Notes under the pieces: generated by a model | Seen by the model: the letters and a program-made list of their open reading frames with translations, nothing else | Told to the model about the DNA's origin: nothing | The model's database searches: none | Assembly (NCBI RefSeq): GCF_003265705.1 | Contig: NW_020313045.1 | Span: 900,320 to 964,319 of the forward strand | Reading direction: 5' to 3' | Source of the DNA: Callorhinus ursinus | Lineage: Eukaryota; Chordata; Mammalia; Carnivora; Otariidae | Length of the DNA stretch: 64,000 bases | Part shown: one piece after another, positions 1-16,264 of the stretch | Layout of the letters: each line of letters opens with the position of its first letter | How positions within the stretch are numbered: the stretch's first letter is position 1 | Translations under genes and position numbers: made by a program

Positions 1-4529
<4,529 letters not shown>

Positions 4530-5220
4530 TGCGCTCCCGGGCCCCGCGCCTCGCCCGGGGGATCGCTGGCTCGGTGCGTGTGGCCGCGGCGCCGTCTGGC
4601 TGGCGCCTGCTCCGCCGCGCGGCGCTGCGCTCCGAGGGGGCCGCTCGACTCGGTGGCCTGGGCTTGGCCCGGCTCAGCGGCGCATGGTCCGGCCCCCGCG
4701 CCCCAGCCCGCGCCGCCGCCGCGCGTTCCCGCCGGTCCTGGCAGCCCCTTTGTATGTTTCAGGCCCCAGATGCGCAGCCTCCAGACACCGCGGGAGGAAG
4801 TCTGAGTGCAGCGGAAACAAGGGAGGGGGCAGCCGCCAGATGTGGCCCGCTGGGCTGGGAGGGCGCGGGCTGCGCAGGGAGGGGGGCGCGCTCAGGCCCG
4901 CCCCGCGCCGCCCCACCCCCCACCCGCCCTGCGCCCTCCCTCTCTTCTCTCCTTTCCACGCCTGTGAGCCCCGCCGCCCGCCGCTCCTGGCCTCGGCGTG
5001 CCCCGGCCCGTGCGCGACCTCGCCACCCCTGCCTCCCGGCCGGGCGCCCAGCCTCAGGGCCCTCTGCGGGGAAACAGCCCGCGCGACCCCTCTAGACTCT
5101 CCACGTCCTGAGGCTGGGGAGCAGCGGTTCTCGGAGGGACGCCTGCGGTGGGAGCGAGGGCAGGTCGGCCTGCAGGTCCAAGATGGGGAGGCCGACTCAG
5201 AAACAGATGATCCGCGGCGC
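4530..5220 (-). promoter_or_regulatory. MMP2: MMP2 5' UTR and CpG-island promoter region
   Basis: Very CpG-dense sequence immediately upstream of the MMP2 start codon, with GC boxes such as CCCGCCCC (about 4897-4904) and CACCCGCCC (about 4920-4928), and no TATA box at an obvious distance. MMP2 is known to have a TATA-less, Sp1/AP-2-type promoter with a 5' UTR of roughly 0.3 kb, so the transcription start is probably near 4800-4850. That position is inferred. The CpG-rich domain also covers exon 1 and extends toward 3420 in intron 1. Confidence 0.8.
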
Positions 5221-5239
5221 TGATTGTCAGAGGAGGAGA

Positions 5240-5393
5240 TTTCAGAACTTTGGCGATGAGGACAGAGAGCAGGGAGAGAGATGGACAGAAAAGGAAAGAG
5301 ACAGAGAGATGGAAACAGGGAGAGTGGAGGGTAGCTCCCTTCCCATCCCTCCCCTCCTTCCTTCCCTATTTCCTTCCTTCCTTTCTTCCTCCT
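5240..5393 (+). repeat. Purine-rich then pyrimidine-rich low-complexity block
   Basis: A GA-rich stretch (AGAGAGATGGACAGAAAAGG type) passes into CCTTCC/TTCC-rich sequence, forming a strand-asymmetric block at the upstream edge of the CpG island. Such tracts often lie next to promoters; no function is shown here. Confidence 0.7.
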
Positions 5394-5760
5394 GCAAGAA
5401 GCATTTGCTGGGCCTCAGGCATGATGCTGGGTACACTTGGAAACACAGCAGTTATGGTCCCTGTCCTTGACGCATGTCCCCTCCCTTTCTCAGGAAAAAG
5501 AATTAAGTGCTAAGGGGAAACTCCAGCAGCCTGTGGGAACATCTGTCCTCAGCCCCTAAACCAGTATAGATGGTCAGGGAAGGCTTCCTGGAAGAAGAGA
5601 TGTGTTACTTCTGAGCTACTATCTACAGAGAGACATGGGAGTATTGGGTGGGGGTCGGGGTGGGGGGGCGTCTCAAAAACAGTCGGGAAACCCTACATGC
5701 AAAGGTCCAGAGAGGGAAGACACAGCAAGATGCCCTGGAGAAAGAAGTTCCCTCTATCTA
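5394..5760 (-). repeat. L2 LINE 3' UTR
   Basis: Follows the reverse L2 pattern: 'catttgctgggcctcaggca', 'aaacacagcagttatggtcc', then 'tcagggaaggcttcctggaa'. Confidence 0.75.
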
Positions 5761-6618
5761 AAAAGGGTGGGGGGAGGGCAGGGTGAAGAGATGGCGCTGG
5801 GGTCAGCAGGGACCAGTTTGAGGAACAAAGTCACAGGCTGCAAGGGTCAGGAACCATCTGCCAGTGAGAGCCTTCGGGGGTCATGGTGACGAGCCTGGAC
5901 TTTCTCTTGAGAACCGGAAAAGCATCCGAAGCTTGGGTCTCAGTGGGCTTCAGACATGCCCAGGCTTGCCTGGCAGCCGTGTGCTGCGGGCCTGCCAGCT
6001 CTCAATCTGAAAGGAGACCCTCGGGAGGGACTTAGACCCCAGGAGGGAGCCAGACCCATCAGCCTGAGCCCCAGGAGAGAAGCCCTGGCTATTTGAGGGA
6101 GGGTGAGTCTGAGGTCAGTGGGGGAGGGGGATTGTTCCTGGCTCTGCCCCCATTTGACACATGTCCATGTCCTGTGGATAGCCAGAGAGTCAAGCTGAAG
6201 AGTGGAGAGCTGGGGAGATGGAAAAAGTTGTCTCACTCAAGCCGGCTTGCAAACTCGTGGCCTGTGGGCTGAATCCAGCCTGAACAGCATTTTGAAACTT
6301 GGGCAACTTCATGTAGAAATCTTTCTGGCTTTCTTTTAAAAAAGTGCCCAAAGATCTGCCAATCCTGGGGGCCGATTTTCACACGGCAGCCAGCAGCCTG
6401 AGCTAAACCGCAGCTGCCCCGTTTAGATGAGGCGTGGGCTTTGGTTTGCCCCAGTCCCCACTGTTCTCTGTTGCCTCACGTGTGCCTCCTCTCGTCCATT
6501 TACATCCCTGGCCCTATTCAGGGTTTCACCGTTTCCCAGAAGGCTTTGTAAGACCCGGGGGCCTAAACAACATAGCTTTGGGGCTCCTCTGCAGAGAGCA
6601 GCTTTGACTGTGCCTCTT
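5761..6618. other. Intergenic, mostly unique sequence
   Basis: No gene seen. Around 6246-6340, 'ttgcaaactcgtggcctgtg' followed by 'gctgaatccagcc' matches an interspersed eutherian repeat type whose reverse copy appears near 44700; I could not name its family with certainty. Confidence 0.5.
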
Positions 6619-6804
6619 AAAAAAAAAAAAAGATTTTATTAATTTATTTGAGCAAGAGAAGGAGCACAAGCGGAGGGAACGGGAGAGGGAGAAGCAGGCT
6701 TCCCTCCGAGCAGGGAGCCCGGTGCGGGGCTCGATCCCAGGACCCCGGGATCATGACCCGAGCCGAAGGCAGACGCTTAACCGACTGAGCCCCCCCAGGT
6801 GCCC
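6619..6804 (-). repeat. CanSINE (SINEC, tRNA-Lys-derived)
   Basis: Reverse copy: A-rich tail at the left, then 'gatcccaggaccccgggatc' and 'ggcagacgcttaaccgactg', ending at 'cccccaggtgccc'. It is flanked by a 14-bp duplication, TGACTGTGCCWCTT (6605-6618 and 6805-6818), one mismatch. Restricted to carnivores. Confidence 0.95.
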
Positions 6805-7164
6805 TGACTGTGCCACTTGACCACCTGTGTGGCTTTGGCATTCCAAGGGCATTGGGGTCCAGTGTAGGTGCCTGGTGTCCATTTAGAGAAGGCATCAGCT
6901 GCAGAAGTGAGGGAGGAGTGGCAGTGACCTGCAGCAACTGGGGCCCAAGGCGAGCACAGGCTGTGTCTGGTGGTAATGGACTTGTTGGTGACCTCATGAG
7001 CTCCCTGTGGACCCCTTTCACCGTGCTAATCCTGGCAGCCTGTGTTGGTGTGGCGGAACCACAAAACCAAAGCAACCAGACAAACTTTTGCATAATAGCT
7101 GCCAAGGTTTGGAGCTACGTTTGGGACTGCAGCATCTTTTAGCCAATCCTAATACAGGTAGCAT

Positions 7165-7850
7165 AAAGGGGCTGTATAGTGGGGAGAAGTGTGCCCCCCT
7201 CCCCCAAAGGATATGTTCAAATCCTAACCTCCAGGACCTCCAGGTCCTCCTTTGGAACTCCAGTTGACCCATGAACAGCATGACCCTGCTTGAACTGTGT
7301 GGGTCCACTTATATGCAGATTTTTTTTCCCTCATAAATACAGTGCAGGACTATAAATGTATTTTCTCTTCTTTATGATTTTCTTAGTAACATTTTCTTTT
7401 CTCCAGCTTCTTTTGTTGTAAGAATATAGCACATAGTACATACATATAACATCAAAAGAGCGTTCGTTTGCTAGTTATATTATCAATAAGCCTTCAGGTC
7501 AACAATAGGCAATTAGCGGTTGAGTTTGGGGGGGGCGTCAAAAGGGATACTTGGGGTTTTGACTGCACGTGGGGTCAGTGCCCCTGCCTGACCCCTGTTC
7601 AAGGGTCAGCTTGTAGTCTTTGCAGATATAATCGAGTTAAAAGATTAGAATGACTTAGCCGCATGACTAGGAATGCCAAGAATCGTCAGGAGCCACCAGA
7701 AACTGCAAGAGGCAAGGAAGGATTCTTTCTGGAGCCTACAGAGGAAGCATGGCCCTTGTCAACACCTTGATTTTGGACTTCTAGCCTCTAGAACTGTGCA
7801 AGAATAAATTTTGGATGCCTTAAAACAGGAGCCCTAGAAAATTAAGACAG
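7165..7850 (+). repeat. MLT1 (ERVL-MaLR) LTR, interrupted
   Basis: The left part has 'ggatatgttcaaatcctaac'; the right part has 'gtctttgcagatataatc', 'ttgattttggacttctagcc' and 'gaataaattttggatgcc'. Both are MLT1 landmarks in forward order. The LTR is split by a DNA transposon at 7261-7612. Confidence 0.85.
7261..7612 (+). mobile_element. Tigger-like DNA transposon remnant nested in MLT1
   Basis: About 350 bp with terminal inverted repeats: GTTGACCCATGAACA (from 7263) and the complement of TGTTCAAGGGTCAGC (7596-7610), 13 of 15 matching. The MLT1 sequence resumes directly afterwards. It is a non-autonomous mammalian element of the TcMar-Tigger kind; the subfamily is uncertain and no transposase is present. 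Confidence 0.75.
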
Positions 7851-8664
7851 GCTATAATTAGGAGGCACCAGGGTATGGGATAAATTTCTAACAGTCATTC
7901 ATTGTTTGGGAAAACCTTCCAGAGCACGGTTCCAGGTGCTGGGGTATAGCGGCGTCAAGATGCACAGCCCTAGAGGAACAGAGGCAAGACCTTCTCTGGG
8001 CCCAGGAAATCCAGGTCCCTTTGAGTGTTCTGCCAGGACCCCAAACCCAGACCCAGGCCTGTGGATTCTAGGCCCGGAGGCTCAGAAGGCTTGGCTACTG
8101 TCTGCTTAAAACCCTTTGCCGACTAAAACCCACTCTTAGGAAAAACCCCACTCCCTTGCCACGGCCTGCAGAATTCTCCCTGACCTGCCATGGCCTCTCC
8201 ACTGTAGTCAGGGACCCAGGAGGGGACAGATGGCGCTCCTGCAGGAGGGTAATTCTAGGAAAGCGTATTGACAAAGGGATTAAATCCAAAGCCTGTGGGC
8301 GGGGTGCCGGGGAAGCAAGTTTGTGGTACAGGAACCTGGGCCAGAAGCTCCAGGACTGTGACCACTGCAGGCCCAGAGAGGTGACAGGACAGGGGTCACA
8401 GGGACCCAGCTGGGGAGAGAATTGCACAGAGCAGGTGCCTTGAACAAAGCAGCCAGCCCAAGAGCCCCTCTTGATGCTGGTAGGAGGAGGGACCCAGGAA
8501 CGAATTCCCTGATCTTGTTCTCTTCCCTCCAATCCTTAGCTGGGCTCCCCCAGCCCAAAGCCAAGGGCACAGAGCTGAGCCGTGCATTCCTGGAGGGGTG
8601 GGGCTTGCGGGGGGAGGTTGGAGCACCATCTGCAGGAGCAAACAGAACCCCCAACTCCATGTTA
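7851..8664. other. Intergenic, no gene seen
   Basis: No recognisable gene or clear repeat. A weak CTCF-like match (GGGACAGATGGCGCT, 8224-8238, plus strand) is present but lacks the CCAC start. Confidence 0.5.
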
Positions 8665-8955
8665 GAATGTACTTCCTGGACCGCCCAAGTGACACACCCG
8701 TCCCCCTTGGCCTGCAAGCTTCTTTTCTGTTAGGTCTCAGCTCAAATGCAGCCTCCTCTGTGAAGCCTTCCCGGACTGACCATCCCCCAGAAGGATACTA
8801 CCCCCGACCCGTGTTATTTCCTTCCTGGAAGTTAAAATAGTCTTGAAACAATGTTGTTACTTTAATTTCTTTGTTTCTTAACTCCTGCACTAGAATAGGG
8901 TTTTTCATAAAGGAGGTACTATATTTGTCAAACAAATGGTTGAATTAATTAATGA
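8665..8955 (+). repeat. L2 LINE 3' UTR
   Basis: 'taggtctcagctcaaatgca' then 'cctctgtgaagccttcccgg' is the forward L2 3' UTR. A degraded 'caaacaaatggttgaattaa' marks the 3' end. Confidence 0.75.
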
Positions 8956-10869
8956 TTCTCCCCTAGATGTGGGGACATGGAAAGAAAGGCTCAGTAACCA
9001 GGGGAGGCAGTGGTGGGGGTGGTCCCCAGAATAAAAGGAAAGGCCAGAATGAGCACCTGAGGGTTCTGAATTGGGTTGTCTAGAAGTCATTTTGGATGAC
9101 TCAAACCTCTGTGGCTTCTCTTGTCTTATAAAGGCCAGGACTGTGTCCTGGGTTTTCCCTTCCTGCCACGCGGAGTGAGGTGAGGACAGACCACTTTAGA
9201 CTTTGGGGCGTCTGAGGGCAGAGTTGCTCATTTGTGACCAACAGCAGGAGAAACTTAGGGTAGACTTCAGGTAGGACTTCCCAAGAGTGTGCGGGGGGGG
9301 AATGGAATGAGGCCCTAAAGTGTCCATGAGGTAGGCTGAGACAGTTGCCTCCCTAAGAGGCAGAGACAGAGGACAGGCAAGACCATGTTTGACCTTTCGT
9401 GGACTAGTTGGGTGGACACAAAGCCCTTCAGGCAGCTTAGAGATCTTGTCTGGGCAGGGACAGACAAGTGGGCCGTTGGCTTCCTTCTTTGCTGCCCCCA
9501 CCTTGCCCGTTGGCCATTCATTCTCCCTACCACGCCGATGTTGAGGTCTCCGAATCCCTGAGTCACTGCCTCCTCCAGGGCTCCCTCCCTGCCCACCGCC
9601 CCATCTCTCCCCCTGTGCCTTTCGCAGCTGTGTGGTCTCTGGCTGGGATGGTCAGCACGGAACCGTGCTGCTCTTTGTGCCTGCTCAGCATTCTTCTCCG
9701 TTCTTCTGTTCACAGCACCCTGAGCTTGGCTTGGGCTAGGGCCCCTCCCTGCCCCGGGGCCCAGGAGCCCCCCCTTCAGGCCCAGGAGTCACTTGGCAGT
9801 TTCTATCTGAGGGGGTAATGGCTGCCTCAGAGCGGAGGGGGAAACAGGAGACACAGACTTGGGGAGACTTGTTGAGACCCCCAGATCTAGCATTACCCAA
9901 AACCAATCTTGCCTTGGATTTTCCTATTTGATGCGTCCTTTTAGACTTAATCCAATTGGAGTGGCGTTTCTGTTACTGTACCTAAAATCGTCCTGGGTAA
10001 TGCATTGATATCTGGGAAGGGTCCGCCACTGGGCCGCTTCTGCAGGGGGGATGCAGCCGGGGGGGGGGGGAATGTGTCCTCTGTGGATGAGGCTGTGCTG
10101 ATCACGGACTTTGATGCTGTCAGTCTGTCTGCCTGCCTCTCTGTCCTCACGTCACCAGGCCGGGCAGAGAACCACCCCTTCCTCGGCTCCTGGGGGTGGG
10201 CTCCTCCTCTTTAGGCAACATGAGGTATCAGAGCAGAGATCTAGCCTCCGCGGGCTCCCGGGCATCATCGAGGAAGGGACCACATTCCTGCCGTTGCCTG
10301 AGCAGGCCAAGAGAAGCACAGAATACCAGGACGTAGAGCTGGTAGAGCTCTACAGGTGGAGCTTCCCGTACTTGGATGTGTTCAGAAAGGCCGGGGCTCT
10401 GAGTGTCAGGGAGGCTGCAGAGAGGACTCCTGTAATCTGGCCTCTGCAGTGAGTGGGCTGATGTGCTGCTCGCATCCCCCTTGGACCGGAGGACCTGTGC
10501 CCCCAGCCGCTGATATGCTGCAGGCCAGCTGTCAACCCTTTGGGAACTGCCTTAGCGTAAGTGCCTTGCCCCCCTCCCCTGCCCCTCCCAAGGCCATGTC
10601 TTCTTCCTGGAATGGCATTCACAACTGGGTGGTGCAGGAGCATCCAGCCCCCATCCCCACACCCCAAGTGGATGCCTCTGATGGGTCATACACCCAACAT
10701 CAGCACCAGGAGACACCCCGGGCTCTCTGACACCAGAACTCTTGCACCAACCACGACACTACCTGGCCACCCTGCAGAGATGGGGGAAGCTGAGGCACAG
10801 GGAAGGATTTGCTCAGGCCACACGATAAGGGAAAGAAAATCGGCAACCCCAAGGGCCTCACTCTGAACT
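8956..10869. other. Intergenic, largely unique sequence
   Basis: No exon, RNA gene or clear long repeat is seen. G-runs near 9292-9300 and 10060-10070 are low-complexity. A MIR-like phrase, 'ggggaagctgaggcacaggg', occurs near 10783. Confidence 0.5.
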
Positions 10870-11060
10870 GGGAACTGTGGCAGGTACCTTCACATGGGTC
10901 ACTGTACCCGGTCCTCCCAGTGAACCCATGACTGGGCTATGAATATGAGGGAAAGTGAGCCCAGAGAAGTTAAGAAACTTGATCAAGGACACAGAGCATG
11001 TAAGTGTAGCACTGGAACCTGAGTCTATTGACTCTTTCCCCTGCAGCCGCTGCTACCTCC
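10870..11060 (-). repeat. MIR SINE
   Basis: 'gcccagagaagttaagaaac' then 'caaggacacagagcatgtaa' and 'ggaacctgagtctattgact' is a reverse MIR. Confidence 0.75.
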
Positions 11061-11319
11061 CCAGTGATCAGGTCCTCTGTCAGCCAGCTCCCCACCCCCA
11101 CCGGCTTCCCCCCCCTTCCAGCACCCCTGCAGCCAAACATCTCCCACCTCTCCACCACTCTCAGCCCACTGGTTTCCCCTTTGCTCAGGGGTGTTCTCCC
11201 AGTGCCCTCCCTTTGCTAGTCCATGACTCTCCCCTACTTTGGAGCCTGCTCAGAACTCACCCCCAGGAAGCCCTCCTTCGTTCAGAGCCCTTGCTCTGCA
11301 ACCACGCTTGAGTGCTTGC

Positions 11320-11500
11320 CTAGGGCTTCTTGACCATGTGATTAACGCCATGGAGCCTCATTCCGCTTATGTGTCTAATAGTCATAATAACCATCTCTCA
11401 GGGCTACGGGGAGGATCTGTTAGTGTGTATTAAACACTCAACACAGTGCTTGGCATGCATGCAGTAGGCACTTAATAATGAGACGATCACTATCTTTATA
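11320..11500 (+). repeat. MIR SINE 3' part
   Basis: 'ataataaccatctctcaggg', 'aacacagtgcttggcatgca' and 'gtaggcacttaataatgaga' are forward MIR landmarks. Confidence 0.8.
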
Positions 11501-11554
11501 CTGATGGTTTTGCACAGGGCTCACCAAGCAGGCCTGTGTGTATGTGTGTGTGTG

Positions 11555-11665
11555 CATCCGTTCAAGTGATCAAGTTTTTGTTGAGCACCTACTGAGTGCA
11601 AAACCTTTACCCTGAGCGCAAGTGCTGAGATCACTCTCAGATGGGACTCTGATTGGGACAGGGGG
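11555..11665 (-). repeat. L2 LINE 3' end fragment
   Basis: 'tttttgttgagcacctactg' followed by 'agtgcaaaacc' and 'tgctgagat' is a reversed L2 3' terminus. Confidence 0.65.
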
Positions 11666-11846
11666 TTGGAAATCCACCACCCTGAAATAAACTGGGTCTC
11701 CCCTGGCCTCCGGGCTCTTCCTTGAGGCTAAAGCCCGCCTTAGCAGGGAAAGATGTGTGTGTACCCCACAGACCTCTGATTCTTTAAGGCGGGGCTATCC
11801 CTTTCCCTGCCGCGCGGCAGAGGTGCGGCTCCTTCTGAAGGCAGCC

Positions 11847-11864
11847 TACGCCATCTGGTGGCCA
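11847..11864 (-). promoter_or_regulatory. Candidate CTCF site
   Basis: The minus strand reads TGGCCACCAGATGGCGTA, matching the CTCF core (CCACNAGRKGGCGC type) at nearly every informative base. It lies about 7.3 kb upstream of the MMP2 start codon, in the same orientation as MMP2. Occupancy cannot be seen from sequence. Confidence 0.6.
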
Positions 11865-12199
11865 CTCTTGGAGACGCAGCCTCAGAGCTCCGATCGGCCT
11901 GGGTCGGACCATTTCTCTGGGCTCGTGGCCCCATCTAGTGTCATTAAGGCGCAATTACAGCGTATCAGCTTCAACCGGAAAATCCTGGGAGGCTGTTCTT
12001 GGAACGTTCCAGGATTCCACTTTAGAGCTACTGAATCAGTATTTGGGGGTAAGGGGAATGCTTCCTTAGGACCTTTTAGACGACATTCCCAGGTTATTAT
12101 AACTCTGGGAAAGGTGAAGTTTGAGAAGCATGCCTTTAAAGGGACTTCTGCCGATATATTTGTAGCCACTCCCCACCTATTCAGTAATAAAATAGTCAC

Positions 12200-12310
12200 C
12201 CACTTCATGTCTGGGATTCTCATTTCCAAGATGAGGAAACTGAGGCACAATTAGTGAGCGCCGACCCAGGCAATCTGCTGTGGAGCCCATGCTCCTAGCC
12301 AGCTGACACC
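12200..12310 (-). repeat. MIR SINE fragment
   Basis: 'aagatgaggaaactgaggca' followed by 'tggagcccatgctcctagcc' is a reverse MIR. Confidence 0.75.
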
Positions 12311-12419
12311 CAGTGCCCCCGAGCAGGTGAAGTTTGGCTTTTGCACCCTGAATGCCATCACGGTTTCCTCTCTGGACGTGCTTGGCCAGGCCGCCTGCCC
12401 ACCCTTTGTCTGGGTCTCC

Positions 12420-12850
12420 TTGTTCCTATTTGCTTATTTACCTGGTAAAGGCTTATTAAGCCCTGCGCCGGGCACTGGATCTAGAGCAATGACTAACTAC
12501 AGTACTGCTGCCTTCATGGTGCTTGCATTCTAGTGGAAGGAGACAGGAAACACAAAGTAGGCACGGTCATAGATGAAGTGATTTTGGATGGTGGGAAGAC
12601 CAGCAAAGGATGGCCTCAAGATGATCTGATGGGGAAAACTTGAGAAGGGGTGGTGGGGTGGGAGGTGTTGAGGGGAACTGACTCTAGATCTGAGCTCTAA
12701 AGAAAGAAAGGGAATCAGACATGTGCAGAGCCATCAGAAGAGTGTGCTAGGTAGAGAGAACAGCAAGTGCAAAGGCCCTGTGGTAGGAGCAAGCTTCTTG
12801 TATTTGAGGAACAAAAGCAGAACACTGTGGCTGTTGCAAAGTGAGTGAAG
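12420..12850 (-). repeat. L2 LINE 3' UTR
   Basis: A long reverse L2 copy with 'ttcatggtgcttgcattcta', then 'gtgtgctaggtagagagaac' and 'agcaagtgcaaaggccctgt'. Confidence 0.85.
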
Positions 12851-15099
12851 GGCACAACGGACACTTGTGGGTTTGATCACCAAGCAAGTGTCCCCTCTTT
12901 CTCTGGGGGAGTTCTGTCCTTCTCACTGAGGACACTGCTGCTGGGAAGGTAAACTAGGACACTTGTCTTCACTTTTCCGGCAGCCAAGTGGGTCCTGGAA
13001 GCCTTCTTGGGCCGGGGCTGTCCTCTGGCTACCCTACAGGTGGGCTTGTGATCTAGGCTCAGCCAATGGGATGCCCATGAAATCTTGAGTGACATAAACA
13101 TAAAGAGTGCTGGCAGCCCCAGCATGCTGGCTCTGGGGCCCCATGGACTGGTATCCTCATCTTGACCCTTGCCCCAGTTGTGAGGCTCTTGCCCTCCCCT
13201 CTGTCATCACCCCAATAACCCCCATTGCCCTTAAGTTAGTCAGGGTGTATTTCTGTTGCTTGCACCCAAATAACCCTAAGGGTTCAGTGTGGCAATAAAG
13301 GAAGATGAAGTTGAGGGGGGGGGTTGGTGGGGCCAGGTAATGCTGTTTGGCCGAGCTAAGGAGCTGGACTGTGCTCTGAGGACAGTGGGAACCCCGGGAT
13401 GCCTCTGGCACCACCCTTTCTGAGATCCTAGGACCGTGTGTTCATGGCTCCTTACCTGCAGGGATGGCCTTATTCCACCAGCCCCCGTCCAGAATGTCCC
13501 CGTTCCCCGCCCAAACCCAGGCCTGTACCCCACTCTATGACTAGCAAGAAATTGCCTTCAGCAGGTGCCCAGGCAAAGGACGAGAAGCCAAGGGCTTTGA
13601 GATGATTTGTCTATTTCCTGTGCCTGTGAGGTCTCTCTGTGGCTCAGAGAAACACCTCTGTGACTTCATACCCCAGGGAAAGAAGAGCAAAGTGAGAAGG
13701 AAGGGGAAATGGACAATCAGAACATCCTACGTATTGTAGAACCTGGGTGGGGGCTGGGGAGAAGGCTAGGGAGCCCGAGGGTTAGTCAGTGTCCCCAAGT
13801 GCCTCCTGCCCTTGAGTTCCGAAGCATCAGGAACCAATCACAGCACCAAACAGCCAGCTGGTGACCCCAATCCTTCTGCCCCAGTAACAAGCCTTGGCTA
13901 TTGTTTTTCTAAGAATCCAGAAAATCCCCTTGCTGTGAGTACCACCGCGACCTCCCCCTCCCCCGGATTGGCCACAGATGCCACTTGGATCCTCTCTGCT
14001 ACCCAGGGCATCAGCTCCCTCCTTCCCCTTAGCTTGGCTTCAGTCCACTGCCCTCCCCGCCACAGCCCAGAGACCCGCAGACCCATCCAGGCTCCTGGCG
14101 CCCCGACTGGGATGCCCAAGTCGGTCTCCAAATCTGGAACTTTCTCCAGGTCCTGTTCCCACTCATCCAACCCGCCTTGTCGGTGGTTGACGTTCTGCCT
14201 TCCCCCTCGGTGACCAGCGCTAAGGGGCTGAGCAGCCACTTGCCCTTCCTTCACCCGGTGGAGGCTCACTGGAGTAAGTGCGTCTGGGGCAGAATCCGAG
14301 AGGGATTTACGGTGGGTTTGCAGAGGGACAGCTAGGAGGCAGGCCTAGGAAAGCGATGGGGAGGTGTTCCCAGTGCACCTTGTGGGCAATGCCCCGTCTC
14401 CTGGGGAATTTTCACCGCAGGCACATCACCCCCAGTGCAGACCGGGAGAGGGGGAGGCCAGCCTCCTTCTGTGCCTTTAGGTTTCCCTTGATTCAGATTC
14501 CCAGAGGACCCCTCCTTCCTTCAGAGGCACCACTTCCCCCACCTTGACTCCTGCCTCGTGGACCAAGGGCACCCACGTGGGTGGCAGATGAGCACCTCTC
14601 CTTGCTCACGTGGTGGGGGGGTGACTGGCAGGTGCCAAGGGACCCCCCCAGGACAAGGCAGAAGCTGAAGAAGGGGGCTCCCAGGGCTTCAAGAGTTTCA
14701 GAAGGAACAATCTCAGTCAAGGGAGGGGATCAGGGAGGACTTCCCAGAGGAGGCATCACTGGAGTGGGGTCTTAAAGGCTGAGGAGAGGGAAAAATCCTT
14801 CCAAACTGGAGGACCTGGGCTGATTCACGTTCTGATATATGCCACGTTTAGCCTTAAACCAAGGGCCCTGGCTGGGGTGTTGAGTGGGACTTAGACCCAG
14901 CCAAGACCAGCTGTGTCTGTCCGCGGCTGCTGGAGGGGCCTCTGCCCAGAGAGAGCATTTCTAATTCACACAACAGCATGGCCTTGGGGACAGAGGAAGA
15001 TCTAGCTGTAGGATCCAGTGTGTGTGTGGGGGGGTGGTGGTGGGGGGGGAGTAGAGAGGGGAAGGATATCAGCATAGTTGTTTCTTCAAATACAAATTA
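12851..15099. other. Intergenic, mostly unrecognised sequence
   Basis: No exon or RNA gene is seen. 12960-13130 (AGCCAATGGGATGCCCATGA type) may be an old interspersed repeat. Short G-runs occur at 13313-13323 and 15022-15050. The rest is unique, moderately GC-rich DNA. Confidence 0.45.
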
Positions 15100-15560
15100 A
15101 TCCTTGTATCAGTTAGCTCTCACCTCATAACAAAAGGCTCCAAAACTCAGTGGCGTGAAACAGCAAACGTTTGTTATTTGTCATTAGTCCGTAGGCTGGC
15201 TGACTGGCGGGGTCTGGGCTCACTCTTGTTTCTGCAAAGCTGGCAGGTCAGCCGGGGTGGGCTGGTCTAGGCAGGCCAGGCTGGGACGGCCACATGGCCC
15301 ACTCCACGTGGTCTCTGATCTCCCAGCAGGCAGGCCTGGGCTGGTGCTCAGGGTGAAGACAGACTCCTGAGGGAGACAGCGGAAGTGTGCAAGACCACCC
15401 GAAGGCCAGGCTCCGTTACAGCCAATGAGATTTTGATGAGCAGATCCAGTGGTGGGGAAGAAGGCTCCAACACGTACTGGGATGAGCTGCCAAGTCACAT
15501 TGTGAAGGGCATGAATACAGAAAAAGGTGGGACTATTTCTGCAATCCATCTGCCACATTG
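15100..15560 (-). repeat. Old LTR-type repeat, probably MaLR/ERVL, subfamily unknown
   Basis: 'cataacaaaaggctccaaaa' then 'ctcagtggcgtgaaacagca' is the kind of reverse LTR end seen in several ERVL/MaLR families. The rest is too diverged for assignment. Confidence 0.45.
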
Positions 15561-15829
15561 CTGCTTCTTGTAACAAGCTGGGAGGTCCGGGTCTCTGTCC
15601 ACAGTGGACTAGAGCCAAGGAGGGGCTGCCCCTTTTGATAAGGTGTGCTTTCTCTGGCTTCTTCAACCTGCCCCGGCCTACGTTACCCACCTGTAGGCAA
15701 AAGAGTTGCCTACGTCTTTCCCCAAGACCACCAACTCATGTTCATGAACCATCTATGGTTCCCACTTGTCTACAGGAGAAAGTCTAAGCCCCTCAGCTTG
15801 GCGCTGGAGGCCCTTCTCCGTGACTAGTC

Positions 15830-16200
15830 CAGGCTTACCTCCCGTCTCTGTCTCACCCCCTCCTCCCCAGCTTTGCCTTGTACCATAAGACCTCCTCCCA
15901 TGTTTGCGAACACAAGACACTTTCTTTGTCCACTTCAGAATTTGTCTACTTCACGGGCTGTTCCTTCTGCTAGGAATGCTTCTCTTCTGCCCAGAGAAGT
16001 CTACTCATCCTTCAGGGCTTGGCTCGATGTCATGGTCTACAGAGTCCTGCTTGATCCTCTGGGGTCTCTCCCAACGCCACCCTCCCCATCCTGACCCAGC
16101 ACCACGAATCCTTCCTTCTCTTCCCCTGTCTCCGAGAGCGCTATACACACAGACCTCTCCCCTCAGGCCACCGCCCACAACTCTCCTTCCCTCCAGTGAG
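15830..16200 (+). repeat. L2 LINE 3' UTR
   Basis: 'ttccttctgctaggaatgct' followed by 'tcatccttcagggcttggct' is the forward L2 3' UTR. Confidence 0.75.
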
Positions 16201-16264
16201 CCTGTGAGTCCCACCTGGGCCAGGAATGGGGAGCTGCGCTGACAATGTAGGCTTTGGGCCATTC

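Noticed and set aside
6220..6260. Possible counterpart of the human MMP2 RE-1 (AP-2/p53) upstream enhancer, at a similar distance from the start codon.
   Set aside because: The CAAGCC/GGCTTG half-sites do not fit the p53 consensus, and the stretch appears to begin an interspersed repeat.
8224..8238. Third CTCF-like motif, GGGACAGATGGCGCT.
   Set aside because: Lacks the CCAC half of the core; too weak to call without a matrix score.
10690..10715. REST/RE1-like sequence ATCAGCACCAGGAGACACC.
   Set aside because: The left half fits but the right half deviates at key positions.
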